Assembly: GCA_002102555.1 (NCBI GenBank)
Contig: MCFL01000050.1
Coordinates: forward strand, 62,001-126,000
DNA: 64,000 bases
Origin: Catenaria anguillulae PL171
Lineage: Eukaryota > Blastocladiomycota > Blastocladiomycetes > Blastocladiales > Catenariaceae
Direction: 5' to 3'
Position numbers and translations under genes: made by a program. Below are positions 1 to 11,307 of the stretch, piece after piece. Under the pieces are notes generated by a model that did not search any database, was not told the DNA's origin, and saw only the letters and a list, made by a program, of their open reading frames with translations. How positions within the stretch are numbered: the first letter of the stretch is position 1; each line of letters starts with the position of its first letter.

Positions 1-759
1 TCGAACCCGCCTCCCTATGTTGGGTATTCGGCCTGAAATAGCAAGATGGTACAGTTGGGAAGGGATGAAGGTCGAGGAGAGGAAGGCGAGGTCGGTTTGG
101 CGTTGGACCAGCCGGGTTCGCTGGCATGCTCCCCCGGTCCATTGCAATTGCGCGATGTCGCTAATCAAAATACATATCACCTTATTATTATTCTTCTTCC
201 TTGCTTTCTTTCGCGTTCCGGTCACTGGTCGCGTAGGGCCATGTGTTCATGAGTTGGATCGGTGATACTCATCTGATCCGCCCACTGCTGATCCTGTGCT
301 GATCCTGTTCGCATTCCATGCTGCAGCTAAAGGGAACTGCTGCCTGTACTAATGGCCGTTAACATAGTATATATGCACTAGGCGCCATATTCCAACAGCA
401 GCGCCAGGCATCCAAAGCAGTGTGGCAGTCCAAGCAATTGGGCAGTCACTTGCACCCCGTAATCAAATGCATGACTGCTCCAGTCTTGACTCCAAAATTT
501 TTGGTTTCAAGGTCAATGCAGTGTCAATATGCTGGTCTCCACTGACTCCCTTGCAATCAGCCGATCTTGTTCATGGACCAGGTCCTCACACAAGAATTCT
601 GCCCCACATCCTGGGGCCAAGTCAAGCAAAAAATATGTAGTTGTATTCAAAACAGAGGACCAAATCCTCTTGTATTTACATTGGCCTATTTCTAAATGAA
701 TGATCACACTCGGCCCAGTGGGCTGCTGCACTTGTGGGAACTAAACAGAAAGACAAGAA
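1..759. other. Intergenic, nothing recognised
   Basis: No frame here reads like a conserved protein, and I see no tRNA fold or repeat. The stretch lies downstream of the kinase gene on the minus strand and probably includes its 3' UTR and terminator. Confidence 0.5.
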
Positions 760-3410
760 CTACTTTCTAATTTCCTTCTCCTTGGAGCTCTCACCCCACG
801 ACTTGAGCTTTCTTGTCCACTTGCTAAAGAAACTGCCACCAGACTTTTTACTGTTGATGCTTGAAGAACCTGCATGTGCTGAGTGGAAGCTCCCCATGAG
901 TGTTGGATCTGATTGCCCAGTTCTGGTTGATGTTGACAGTGGTGGATTGGCATGGCCAGTTTGGAAATGTGCGCCAGGCGAGTTTGATGGAGGATGATAC
1001 ACCAATGATGAATCAGATTGACACACAGCAAGCGTTTGATTGCGTGCGCCAGAAGGTAGCTGCTGAGCAGGTGGCTGTGGCAGCTCCTTTCCATGATGAA
1101 GCGGCAGGAATGGGCTGTTGAGCAAGGGAACTTGTTGCGAGATACTGGGTTTGACAACAGGAGTGCTGTTGCCATCCAAATCGAGCACAGGTATTGTGGC
1201 ATTAGGTCGAGCAGGTGATGCAGCAACTTGCACAGGAGATAAGGTTTGTGGAACAACTGGTGGAGACTTTGGCGGTGGCGTTGGGTTGCGGTACAGTGGT
1301 CTGGCTGCCAAAGGTGGTGAGGTTGGTGGTGGTGCATGAGATACTGTCGATGTTGGAGGGGCGGTCTGAGTCTTGTCTTTGGTAAGATCGCCAAGAGAGT
1401 AGGATGACAGTGAAGACGATGTACTGCGCGAATGCTGGGGTGCTGGCTTGGGCTCTCGTGTCGAAATGTGCTGTGGAGGGCAACTGGGCTTTGGGTCACT
1501 GGCATTGAGCTGGCTGTCCGAGGCATGAGCCAAACGGTTCGCTGAATCGGCCGTTGGATCCTGGTTAAGTGAACCTTCGCTTGCTGCCACCGATGACCGA
1601 CGCGAAGACGCCAAACTGCTGGCAGAGGCACGGTGGCGAAGTTTAGCGGCAAACTTGATAACGCTCCAAGTGGCCTTGATCTTGGACACGGCTGAGGACA
1701 ACTCGCTGGCCGTGATATCATCAGGCGAGATGATGACGGCAACATTTTCTGCCTTGGTGGGCAAAATATAGTCGTCGTGATCCGTAACCCAAGGATGGTC
1801 GCGAACCTCGTCTAATGTGATACGCGTGGCTGGATTCTTGTCGAGCATCCGATACAGCAAGTCGTACAAATACGGATCGAGTGTCGGTTCCGCATCGGGA
1901 GATTCTCGTATCCACGAGCCAGCAGACATGCTTTTGGGCGGGTGCCAATCGGGTTGGGCATTGCAAATGGCCCGATAGAGTTCGACGACGCTTGCACCGC
2001 GAAAGGGCAGCCTGCCAAAGATCATGCAATACAAACACACACCCATGGACCAGACATCAGTGGCGCGGCCAGATGTCGACATACCAGATCCTCCCATGGA
2101 CGAGCTGCGGCCGGAATCGGTTGCTGCGATGATGGGGTGCGGGCTGCTGGGGACGTTGCAGAGCTCTGGAGCGACAAAAGCGGGCGAGCCCGCGGATTGG
2201 GAAACGCTGTCGCTGAGCGAAGAAAAGAGTTCCGACACACCAAAGTCGACGATTTTGAGCTCGTTGTCGGCAGACAAGAGAAGATTGTCGGGCTTAAGGT
2301 CCTGCAAATGGGTGTCATTATATGCGGGATTGGGTGAATCGTGAGTGTGTGCAATCGCGAAAAGGGGGCGCGAAAAATGCAAAGAAAAAAAAAAGTTCAA
2401 GAACCTACTCGATGAACGATGTGATGTGCATGCAAATACTCGATACCGAGGACGAGTTGTTGAAAGTAATCACGAGCTCGCTCGGCCGACAACGCCTCGG
2501 CGGTTGAACAGCCTTGCTCGTCCAAGTTCATGATGGGCCCACCCGAGCACAGCTCAAAGATCATATAAATCTGGTCGCCCGCCTCAACTTCAATCACCTC
2601 GTACAACTTGACACAATGCGGATGGTGCAACTTTTTCAAAATGGCCACCTCCCGCGCAATGATGGAGTTGTCATCGTCCGTGACAGACAAGGATCCAGAA
2701 CCAGATCCAGAGCCTGTTGACCGCATGGACGATCCGCCGCGCGGAGAGAGTGCGCCTCCGCGTCCACCGCCGCGACCGCCACGCATGGCACCAAGGCGCG
2801 ACCGGGACGACATGGCCCACATTGCTTTCCGCATCCGGGATTTGGAAAACTCTTTGACGGCGTACTGAAGACCTGTGGTATCGTCACGGGCAAGGTAGAC
2901 GGTCCCGTAAGCTCCCTTGCCAAGGTACTTGACAATCGAGTATTGGTTGATTTTGGTTGTGCCGGCGTCGTCTTCTTCCTGCGATACGACTTTGGTTTCC
3001 TTGACGGGATCAAACATGCCGATAGAGGCTGAAAGTCGGCGCTGGCGGGAAGGGGAGGGAGAGCGTCCACCGCCATTTGCGCCAGGCGATGCCGAGCGGG
3101 GAAGTGGGTTTGACGGCGAGAGCGAGAGAGAAAGAGAGGAGGATGAAGTGTGAAGGGTACGCTGTTGTGATGAAGCGGATGCATTTGCGGTGAGGGCGGC
3201 CAGTGCGGCGGATACGGAGGCGGAAGAAGAAGAAGCTGAGGCAACGGCAGCAGCGGACGCCATCCGGGGCGAGGGCTGCATAAATGGGACGGGTGCTGCA
3301 GTTGGAACAGAACCTGAGAGAGTGGTCGACGAGGATTGGACTGCAGCCGGAGCAGAAGCCGGCGCATCCGGAGCGTGGGCCTGCTCGGTATGCACGGGCG
3401 GTGACAGCAT
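760..3410 (-). CDS. CaMKK/SAK1-like Ser/Thr protein kinase
   Basis: Protein kinase of the Ca2+/calmodulin-dependent kinase kinase type; family members phosphorylate the activation loop of AMPK/Snf1 or CaMK. Two exons, 3410-2409 and 2301-760, with a phase-0 GT-AG intron of 107 bp splitting the catalytic loop between VHR and DLKPDN. The product is about 847 aa. Residues 1-150 are Ser/Ala/Pro-rich. The glycine loop GKGAYGTVYLA is near residue 165, the catalytic Lys (AVKEF) near 186, DLKPDN at 335-340 and DFG at 353-355. An Arg/Gly/Pro-rich insert (MRGGRGGGRGG) follows the lysine strand, where CaMKKs carry their RP insert. A low-complexity C-tail of about 350 residues follows the kinase. The start is the first ATG in frame, in context AACCATG; the frame extends upstream only from TTG. 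The subfamily rests on the insert and the GSPAFVAPE activation segment. Confidence 0.88.
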
Positions 3411-3509
3411 GGTTGAAAGTGACGACCGACGGCGGTCCGGGCGAGACAAGGATGAAAGGATGAATGGGTGGAAAAGCAAAGGAAAGAAAGGATGCCGAAG
3501 CTTACGCCA

Positions 3510-3562
3510 ATGCTGATGTTGCTGTTGATGTTGATGTTGATGTTGCTGTTGATGTTGATGCT
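3510..3562. repeat. Imperfect TGTTGA/TGTTGC repeat
   Basis: About 50 bp of trinucleotide-phased repeat alternating gatgtt and gctgtt units, 100 bp upstream of the kinase start. It probably lies in the kinase promoter or 5' UTR. No conserved protein is encoded in it. Confidence 0.8.
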
Positions 3563-3922
3563 ACTGCATCGAGTCGAGAATTGTACTTTGCCTTTGGTTG
3601 CATTTACCATAGGTAAGTGCCTACTTGATTGCCCGTGCCGCAAGGACGTGCCGAAGGAATCCAGCTGCAGCCGCAGTGAGACTGCCGGCCGCCGGCGAAA
3701 GCTGAAGGAAAGCTTTGCAGTGGACGGCGCCACACTCAATCTGCAATCAGCAATCTGCATTGTGCCTTCGATCAGACAACGGTCCATCTCATTTCACTTG
3801 TAATTGAAAATTTGGCATGAATTTCCTGTAAGGATGCATATCATATGGGGTGTCAACGTTAACGCTCGCTCGACTCGCCGCAAAACACACTCGGCCCAAG
3901 CCACTCACGCACTGTATTCACC

Positions 3923-4465
3923 ATGGACATTCCGGAGAACGCTCACGACCACGGCCACGACCACGACCCAGACCACGACCATCCGGACCCTGACCCAGAC
4001 ACGGCCATGGATCCGGTCATGGTAATGGACACCGTCGATCATCACGCCCTCTTGCAACTCGACCCAAACACCTTGGACCGCCTCATGCTCAAGTCGGCCT
4101 ACACCGGCCTCCAGCAAGCCTACGCCAACGCTCAAGCCGAGCACATTCGCGTCGATGCCCTCCTCGTCCAGGCCCAGCTCGACGCTCGCCAGTTGACTCT
4201 CCAAGTACGGTATGTAGGTCCTTGCAAGCGTAATCAGTGCTTGGCCAGTGGTCACATGCTTCCAGTTTTCTGCTCGTGTTCCTGTTCCTTACCCGCTTTC
4301 TTGCCTCTCGGTTTGTTTTTGGTTCATGTTAGCGCCCTTGTCGATTTGATTCTTGAAAAGAAACCGGGCTTTCGGCGATCCAACCCCAACCAGCGACACC
4401 AAACGACAGCACCTCCACCTCCTCCCGCCACCGCAAATGGGACTGGGAGCGCAAACGCGAATTAG
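3923..4465 (+). CDS. Small hypothetical protein, His/Asp-rich N-terminus
   Basis: I do not recognise this protein. The ATG at 3923 opens a frame whose first 30 residues alternate His and Asp (DHGHDHDPDHDH). A short helical segment follows (LMLKSAYTGLQQAYANAQAE), ending in LDARQLTLQ. A GT donor (gtatgt or gtacgg, about 4205) and an AG just before 4371 suggest an intron, although the frame stays open through it to the TAG at 4465. A second frame after the acceptor (AFGDPTPTSDTKRQ) also looks protein-like, so the 3' end is uncertain. The His/Asp run could bind metal but could equally be low-complexity sequence. It is head-to-head with the kinase gene. Confidence 0.35.
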   Translation: MDIPENAHDHGHDHDPDHDHPDPDPDTAMDPVMVMDTVDHHALLQLDPNTLDRLMLKSAYTGLQQAYANAQAEHIRVDALLVQAQLDARQLTLQVRYVGPCKRNQCLASGHMLPVFCSCSCSLPAFLPLGLFLVHVSALVDLILEKKPGFRRSNPNQRHQTTAPPPPPATANGTGSANAN

Positions 4466-5957
4466 CTTCCACCATCTTCCTCTTCCAGTGGTCCTTTGGC
4501 CCAGTGCATGTTTACATTGGTCTTTTCGACTTTCTCTTGTACATATCTCTGCACGATCTGCACGATCCACCGACTACATGGTTTTCTTCCTTTCTTTCCA
4601 GCACTCCCCGCAACAGCCGGAAGTCGGCACCTGTATGCTGGCCAACTTCACCATCATTCCGACACTTCTCTCCAGCACTCAATTCTCCCATTTCATCATC
4701 ACAGCCGCGCCACCCGGAACGCCGAATCAGGCAACCAGTGCTCCAAGCTTTCCAGCTGCCTCCATTTCTTCCGTCACTAGGTGCTGGTGCTCCTGCAACG
4801 GTTTACATCAGCGAGCATTCTTTTGTTTTCATTGACACAAAACTCGCTGCTTGCTGTGAGCTCCAAATCAGGCATGGGATGCTTGAATTTCCGATACACC
4901 TGTACATTGGTAGCAAGTCGAAACATGCAATGCAAAAAGAAAAAGCACAATAAAGAGGCCGACCAATGCCATGCAACGTGATTTTATTTTCGTTGGGCGG
5001 GACCCGTCCTTGCATCAGTTTGGACTCAAGAACTGGCGTCAATTGAGCACAATGTGCACAGTTGCACCCCTGATCTCTTTGCATGATGGACAGTAAACAC
5101 ATTTCTCCAGAAATTTCATAGATCCTGCCTCGCGATTATTTCTGTCTTGGGACCGTACAACCGTATCAAGGATCCTGACCAGCATCTGGCGACTGCATAC
5201 ATAGCCTCGTGATGCACATGGCATGAGCACACATGTTAACGCATCCCCACTCCAGCTTTTTCACTGTTTATTGTTGTGGTGGTGGTTGGGGGGGGGGGGG
5301 GGGAGGAATGCTTCTCAAAAGGATTGATGGCCGCTGTGATGGCACAGCTCTGGATCAGGCATGGCACGTCATCCAATCCCACAACGCGAGTTTGCAGCTG
5401 TACTCAATCCCAGACCAGTGTATGGGACAGTCAGATATAGAGGTAACCATATTAGTCAAAGACATGAGAAGTGATTGGCGCTTGCTGCAATGTGATGCCA
5501 AGTCACAGACCGCCCGACAGACCAACCAGCTGACCAAGCAACCAACCAACAGTCCTAAAGCAGACACGGCGGAACGGTAGTACTCCTAGATTGCTTTCGT
5601 GAACGGTCAACACCCTATACAAATCGATAACCCAATACGCTTGGACATGTACAAAACATAATGCCACACAACACAATGTCAACGAACCACAAGAGCGTTG
5701 CGGCTCTCACCCCCTAATCCTCGTGTCTTCACTGCGGGAAGCCGCCCGTCATTCAACACCTCCAGAACCGGCATTGATCCATGGAACATTGTATGAAGAG
5801 CGGAGCTCCTATTGACGACCCAAAGTTTGTGATTGCCGCAAGAATCTGCAGTGTAAGAGCAATGTGACTTAATGGATAGAAACAACTCGAACGAGCAAAG
5901 AATGGTCTATTTCGATAAGCTTAACGATACAAGACGCACAAAAACGAGGCGTGGATC
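4466..5957. other. Gene-poor stretch
   Basis: No convincing gene. Open frames are short and Ser/Pro/His-rich. A run of G residues lies at 5288-5303. Confidence 0.45.
5288..5303. repeat. Poly-G run (16 G)
   Basis: Uninterrupted guanine homopolymer of 16 bases after ggtggtggtt. It may be a G-quadruplex or slippage site, and its length is assembly-sensitive. Confidence 0.9.
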
Positions 5958-5958
5958 G

Positions 5959-7367
5959 TTAGGAATAAGGAACAAACAAGAGAGAGAAGCGAGCAACTTG
6001 ATGTTCAGCACAAAGAGACGAGGAAACGAGTCCAATATGAAGGTTTAACAAAACAGTGAGCAAAGTGCAAAAGGGCGACCAGAGCGAGACCTTGGAGCTT
6101 GATGAGCACCTTGGCAGCTTGAGCGACAGGGAGCCCAACCATGGCGGTGGCGACTTGGACTTGCCACCGTGCTGTTCACTTGCCGGATACACCCACCGTT
6201 GGCACTGTCCACGTCGCCTCTGCCCAAAACGTATGGACAATTGTACTGACGCGGAAATGAAAAGGGGCTCCATGGTCCAGGAGCCGTACGTTGGAGGGCT
6301 CCGGCAACCTGCTACGTCAGCGGCGGCCTTGTCGCAGTATTCCTTGAGGATTTCTGCGAGAGCAGTCGCAGGCAACGAGTCCCCACCTTTCAAGTATACG
6401 GCAAGCAAGCCAGAGACGCGAGGAACCGAAACCAGAGCCGTGGGACGACTTTCGCCCAAGCCAGGAAACGGAACTGGGACGCATTCCGGCTCGTCTAATA
6501 TGTACTGCACAAGCTGAATGTAGCGTTCAGGCTCCGTTGCACTGTTAGCGACCAGGTATGCAAACCGGAAGGGATTCCGTCAAACCGCTGTGGAATCAAG
6601 ACTTGTTGGTGGTTGGTTGTCAAGCTGAAGACTTGACGCAACTGTTGCACTCGTGCCGTCTGCTCCGCACCCTGGATGACGAAGGCGCGCAATCCTACCG
6701 GAACATTCTTGTTTTCTGACGTTGCTGCAGGTATGGTTATTCACGATCGGTGCGTCGACTTTATTGTTCCGCAGCCACTCGGCTGCGGTCGGATGCAGAA
6801 AACTGTCGATGATCGCAAGTCGGTTAGGTTTTTGGCGATGCCGCTGGTGCGCAGCTGTAACTGAATACAATTGGCAGCAGATGTGGTGCTCGAGATGGCA
6901 GTGAAAGCGAAAAGGTGGGATGCAGTGCTTCAGCGCCCAAGGTCGTGTAGGGCAAGCGTTTTGGCTATGGTGGCTGTACGGGCTCATCCAAGAAGCACTC
7001 GGCCAGCCGAATGAAGTGGCCAGGCTCCGTTTCTCTGTTGGCGATCAGGTATTAGAAGGCATTCCATCACCTTGGGCAAGTTGCGCCATGTGCGCGGCAT
7101 TGTACTGATCCAAGTTATGCTTGAGCCGCAACTCAAGGATAGGATTGTAGTAGCCGTGAGGGACAGGCGGCGGGACAGGAACGCGATTGGAACGAGCGAG
7201 CGACGCTACGGTGAGACAACGGAATATCGCGATACGCGGTTCCAGTGACGAGAGATTGGATCCGCGTGGTCATCGGTGTAGGACGCCGGCTGAACGGTCG
7301 TGAGATGAATGGCCATGGGCTGAGCGAATTGCTGGAGGCTGGTAGGCATTCTGGTTTGGTTGTTCAT
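5959..7367 (-). pseudogene. Decayed, internally duplicated coding relic
   Basis: Unknown family. Reading the minus strand, islands of protein-like sequence are interrupted by stops and frame changes. An ATG at 7367 opens MNNQTRMPTSLQQFAQ. About 7190-7080 reads PVPHGYYNPILELRLKHNL in another frame. Two related segments then follow about 500 bp apart: YLIANRETEPGHFIRLAE (near 7060-6990) and AYLVANSATEPERYIQLVQ (near 6560-6490). Each is followed by LDEP and each is preceded by a shared GATGGAAT/GACGGAAT CCTTC word after which the frame shifts. The second segment continues open to 5959 (VPVPFPGLGESRPTALVSV). This looks like a tandemly duplicated exon or gene that has decayed; an unresolved multi-exon gene is the alternative. 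Confidence 0.4.
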
Positions 7368-7663
7368 GACGGAAAGGGTGTCGGGGCCCTGCGAACCAAG
7401 TTGACAAGATCAGCCGACGAGATGAGCGGATGGCACAGAGACATGCAACGGCAGATGCGGGACGATGGGAATGAGGACGTACTCTGTGAGGACGGCGGGA
7501 CGACGAGCTCTGCTAAGCGACGTGGCGACCTTGGTGCGTGTATCAATCTTTCAGCTCTTGTTGCCTGTTGCAACATGGTATAACTGAGACGTGGGGGTCA
7601 TTTTGCACGATCGTCACGCACGCCAGGGAAAGCAAAGTGTATCGACCTGCACAGGCTGCAATC

Positions 7664-9116
7664 TCATTCATCACCGTCCGGCTCACTATGCACCAAATAC
7701 TCTGCAATCTCATCAAACAACGGCACCCTCACCGCCCTTGTTGCTCCCCTCTTGTCTGCCATCTGCAGCTCCTTTAACGTTCTCGCGCACCCTTGACACA
7801 CTCCCCGATACTCTGTTGCTCCCTCAACCAGCTCGTCCTCGCCGTGAACCAACGGCGTCAACCGACACATCGCACACGTGGCCTCTGCCTCAACCCGACG
7901 CAACCGAGCCGCCGTCTTGTAAACAGTCGAATGAGTACCCTCCTTTGCCTTCTCGAGCGCAAGCAAAAACGACATGGTCACTTGCTCAATGCCCTGCTTG
8001 AGGCCCGGCGGACGCCCAGAAGTGAATGTGGGAAGCGGAACAATGTCCAAGCGGTGGAAATGTGCAAAAAGCGCAAGCTCTTTCATGGAAAAGCCCGAAA
8101 GAGGTTTGAGCATCATCACCCCGGAAGCCGACGGTGTCAATGCGCTTTCCATGGGGCTGACCATGTCATGGACAGCTGCGCCGCGGCCCTTGACCGTAGC
8201 CGAAATGACTTGGTGGGCGACCGTCAACGTGGACGAGCCCAAGAGAAGGTACTTGTCGTTGTGTTCGGCAGCGAGGTGGGCGAGTAGGCGTGAGCGGATG
8301 GTGCGCATCATATCCTCTTTCGCAGAGACGCTGGGTGTGCCCGTGAAGATGGATTGAAGGAGCTCAGTGTTGGATGCAGATGGACGAGCTGTGTGTGTAT
8401 GCGTGTGTTTGAGGTCAGCGGCACGGTTGGGCAGGCAAGAATAGGAGCAAGTGTGCGGACCAGACGCGGACATGGATCCATTGGACAACTCGAGCACGAG
8501 GTCGGCCTTTGAAAAGCGGAAAATGTCAGACAATCGAGCGACTTGCAGCTCGAGACCGTACTCTGCGGCCGTGGTTCGGATCCTTTCAATGTAATCCTGG
8601 GAAATGGGAAAGTGAGAACTCACCCTGCTGCCAATGGCTGCCAAAGCACGAGCGGCGTACGGGATCACATGGAATGACTTCAGATTCATCAATAAACAAG
8701 ACTCTGAGGGTCGAAAACGGCCCGCGGTGCTGCTGTTGCTGCTGCTGTGAATCTGCCCGCGGCAACATATACTGACCCACCACCATATGCAACAACGACC
8801 GCGAACACGTTCCTCCGGACAATGCCACGACCGCAGATACCTCTGGCGATCCGGGAAGAGCCAGGGGAAGCTTGAACCGAGCCACGGCGTCACGGAACTT
8901 GACCATGGACCCATCGAGGAAACATGGGCGGCAAAAGACGGCCTGGCGGGCAGAGACGGTCGCCTTTGCGTCCTTGCAACGCTTGCAGAATCCTGGGGCG
9001 GCCTCAGGGGCACGGGTGCGGGACTTGCCAGATTTGATGGCCGCAGTTGCTGACGCAGATGCTGGTGGTGGCGAAGATTCGGTTGACATTTTCATGGGTT
9101 GATGATGTGGATACAT
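7664..9116 (-). CDS. NCS2: Cytoplasmic tRNA 2-thiolation protein 2 (CTU2/NCS2)
   Basis: Partner of CTU1/NCS6 in 2-thiolation of wobble uridine (mcm5s2U34) in tRNA-Lys/Gln/Glu, in the cytosol. Two exons, 9116-8661 and 8596-7664, joined in phase 0 across a 64-bp intron (GTACGC...CCCAG); about 462 aa. The N-terminal zinc-ribbon-like segment CKRCKDAKATV...CRPCF is near residues 43-65. It is followed by a degenerate PP-loop, SGGTCSRSLLHMV, and the strand VLFIDESEV. The C-terminus has a second Cys cluster, CAMC...CQGC, and ends in DEIAEYLVH. A 72-bp in-frame segment between SMSASG and ARPSAS has GT...CACAG ends and may be an extra intron. Start is 9116 or the second ATG at 9095. The gene is divergent from DNAAF3. 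Confidence 0.9.
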
Positions 9117-9311
9117 CGCCGTTCATTAGGCATGTGCACTTGTCTCACACTGACCCAGCACAGGAAGGACAAAGAAGCTTGGACGAACATGGTGCTTTTC
9201 GATGGCACGTGATTTGCTACCATGTCAAACCTCCTACCACCGTCGATCGCTGATCAATGCCAGTATTAATATCTTTCGCCTCGACAACAGCACGTTCCCA
9301 CTCTCGCGCGC
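9117..9311. promoter_or_regulatory. Shared divergent promoter, CTU2 / DNAAF3
   Basis: Only 195 bp separate the two start codons, so both genes must be driven from this interval or from elements inside the flanking 5' regions. I see no clear TATA box. Confidence 0.55.
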
Positions 9312-11259
9312 ATGATGCAGCGAAAACAGCAGTGCGGAACGCAATCGGGAATAATAGGAATGAACGCAAGCATGAATGGCCAAGGACCCGTGCCGATGTA
9401 CGCCGCGTCGCGTGCCCTCGACTTGCTCGATCCTGGTCCGTCCCCATTGTCGAAAAATGATTCCTCTTGGTTCGAGGCTGACATGGTTGGATGCACCCAG
9501 ACAATGTCCACGGTGAGCGCAACGTCCTCAACATCTTCCCTTCACCCGATGAGGGCATCAAGACTTTCGACGAGCCCGTGGTCGCCGACAGCGCGTCGTC
9601 CAACATGCCGCACTTGAACGTGCTCATATTTGGACTGGCCGACCCGGCGACCATCTTGAAGACCATGTCGCGGCTACGAAGGCATCCAGAGTGTCGCATT
9701 ACTGTATGTCTCCATTAACTTATTGGCAGAATTCAGCGACTGTTCCATTTGACATTTGGCAAACGGCTAGTTTGACGTGCTCGAGTCGCAAATGCCCGTT
9801 CTCGCCAAGTGTATCCTGCTTTTGTTTATTGCTATCGACCCAAGTCTGGACGAGCTCAGCGACGATGGTTGTTATGCCTTGAATTGAAACGGGTCAGCTG
9901 TTTTCCTGATTGCCCACTAAACTTGCCGCCCGCGACTGCTTCCAGAACGCGCCGACTTGTTTCTGGAGCTGTATGGGTCCGTCAAGATCCGGGAAAAGAC
10001 GCATGTTTGGCTCAATTCAATCGCCAATGACCTGATTCGGTACGAATTTATCCGTTGAAAATGCTGTCAAAGAAGTAACTCACGGAGGTCTCGCATTCAC
10101 AGGATTGTGACGGACGGCCGCGGTGTGCTTGGTCGACTGATCGACTTTTCCCGGCTCCGCTTCCGTGATCGTGACGATGTCGAGTTCACGCTCAAGTTTT
10201 GGAAGAGTGAGCGTCCGTTCTTGATTGATGCCATGTGGTTCGTTGGTCCACCTCTTGCTCGTGGTTCTCGCAGGTTACGCTAAAACTTTGCAATTGGGAT
10301 CCAGGGACAACCGACTCAAGGCTCTCTACGGGGTCCGATACGACTCCCGTGAAAATGTGGTGGACTGGGACTTGAACATGCGCCTCAAGGACAATGTACG
10401 CAGGGACCCTCGTACCCCTGTCTGGCATTGCGCGATCACTCACTCGCTCAAGTATTCATAGTGCTCACACCTGACCAAACCCGAATTCCTCCACTGGCGC
10501 CTCACGGGCGAGGCTTTTCGTATACGTGACTCGACCCTCTCGCATCCAAACCGCACATTCGCTACTGTTTCAAGTTTGCTCGACCCCAAGGAAGGCCTTC
10601 GCACGTCAAAATGGGGATACTTTAGCGACGTGGCCACCGGTCCGTTTGTGGCCTGGGGCACTGACACAGAGTTCCGCGACATGCTGAAGACGGCAAATAA
10701 TCAGCCGACACACTGTGCTTCCGAGATATCGAGGAAGAATGTGAGTGCAATGCTTGTCGAGTTGAGGCAAGGCAGGTGTGATGGGGGATCCGAGCCGATT
10801 GGGCCTGGTCTCGGCGACTTGATTGAGCGATGCACAGTGCGGTTTCTGCCGAGCGAGCCGGACAAGGTATTGGGCAAGGCAGGCGCGCTGTGGGACGTGG
10901 CGGTTGTCGGGTCAGCATTTGCGCATAGGGCCGCGCAAGTTGCTGAACGCGTTCATTGTGAGCAACCGTCAAAGATTGCACCGAGGGTGTTGGTTGAGAC
11001 GGCTCGATGGAACTTGGACGTCAACTTGGCGCAACGTGGCATGTATTGCGAGAAGATTGTCGACATGATGGGCAAGAGCACTGCAAAAGTGTACTTGAGC
11101 AAGATGCAGGGCAAGAAGGTGTGGGAGGTTGGGAGCAAGTGGGAGTCGGTAGGTGGATTGTGGGATTACTTAGTGTTTGACTTGTCAAGCAAAGTTGACC
11201 AATCCATCGCCGAAATGGAAATGACAAGGGATGTGGCGGTCGCGGAGGCTGCTCCGTGA
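9312..11259 (+). CDS. DNAAF3: Dynein axonemal assembly factor 3
   Basis: Cytoplasmic factor for preassembly of axonemal dynein arms (PF22 in Chlamydomonas), found only in organisms with motile cilia or flagella. Seven exons are supported: 9312-9512, 9563-9703, 9771-9867, 9946-10039, 10103-10206, 10274-10395 and 10462-11259. They sum to 1557 nt (518 aa), all with GT-AG junctions in compatible phases. Landmarks seen are the N-terminal PMYAASRALDLL, MPHLNVLIFGLADPATIL, the family block RYDSRENVVDWDLNMRLKD, SKWGYFSDVATGPFVAWG, and a C-terminal methyltransferase-like half (GALWDVAVVGSAFAHR, RVLVETARWNLDVN). The first intron (9513-9562, 50 bp) has a weak acceptor; an alternative start is the ATG at 9491 within an unspliced first exon. 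This gene is strong evidence for a zoospore flagellum. Confidence 0.9.
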
Positions 11260-11307
11260 TTGATTCGATGTTGTTGTCGCACTTTTTTTCAAAACACAAT
11301 GATCTAC

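Noticed and set aside
1-60. TTCGA-type word at the left edge suggesting a truncated tRNA on the minus strand
   Set aside because: The T-arm-like word is present, but no anticodon arm or D-arm can be folded from the adjoining bases.
741-1745. 334-codon minus-strand ORF overlapping the kinase C-tail
   Set aside because: Different frame of the same exon, His/Leu/Ser-rich and without domains; the kinase frame runs to 760.
3923-4060. His/Asp run as a dedicated metal-binding domain
   Set aside because: The codons are simple-sequence (cac gac cac), so low complexity explains it equally well.
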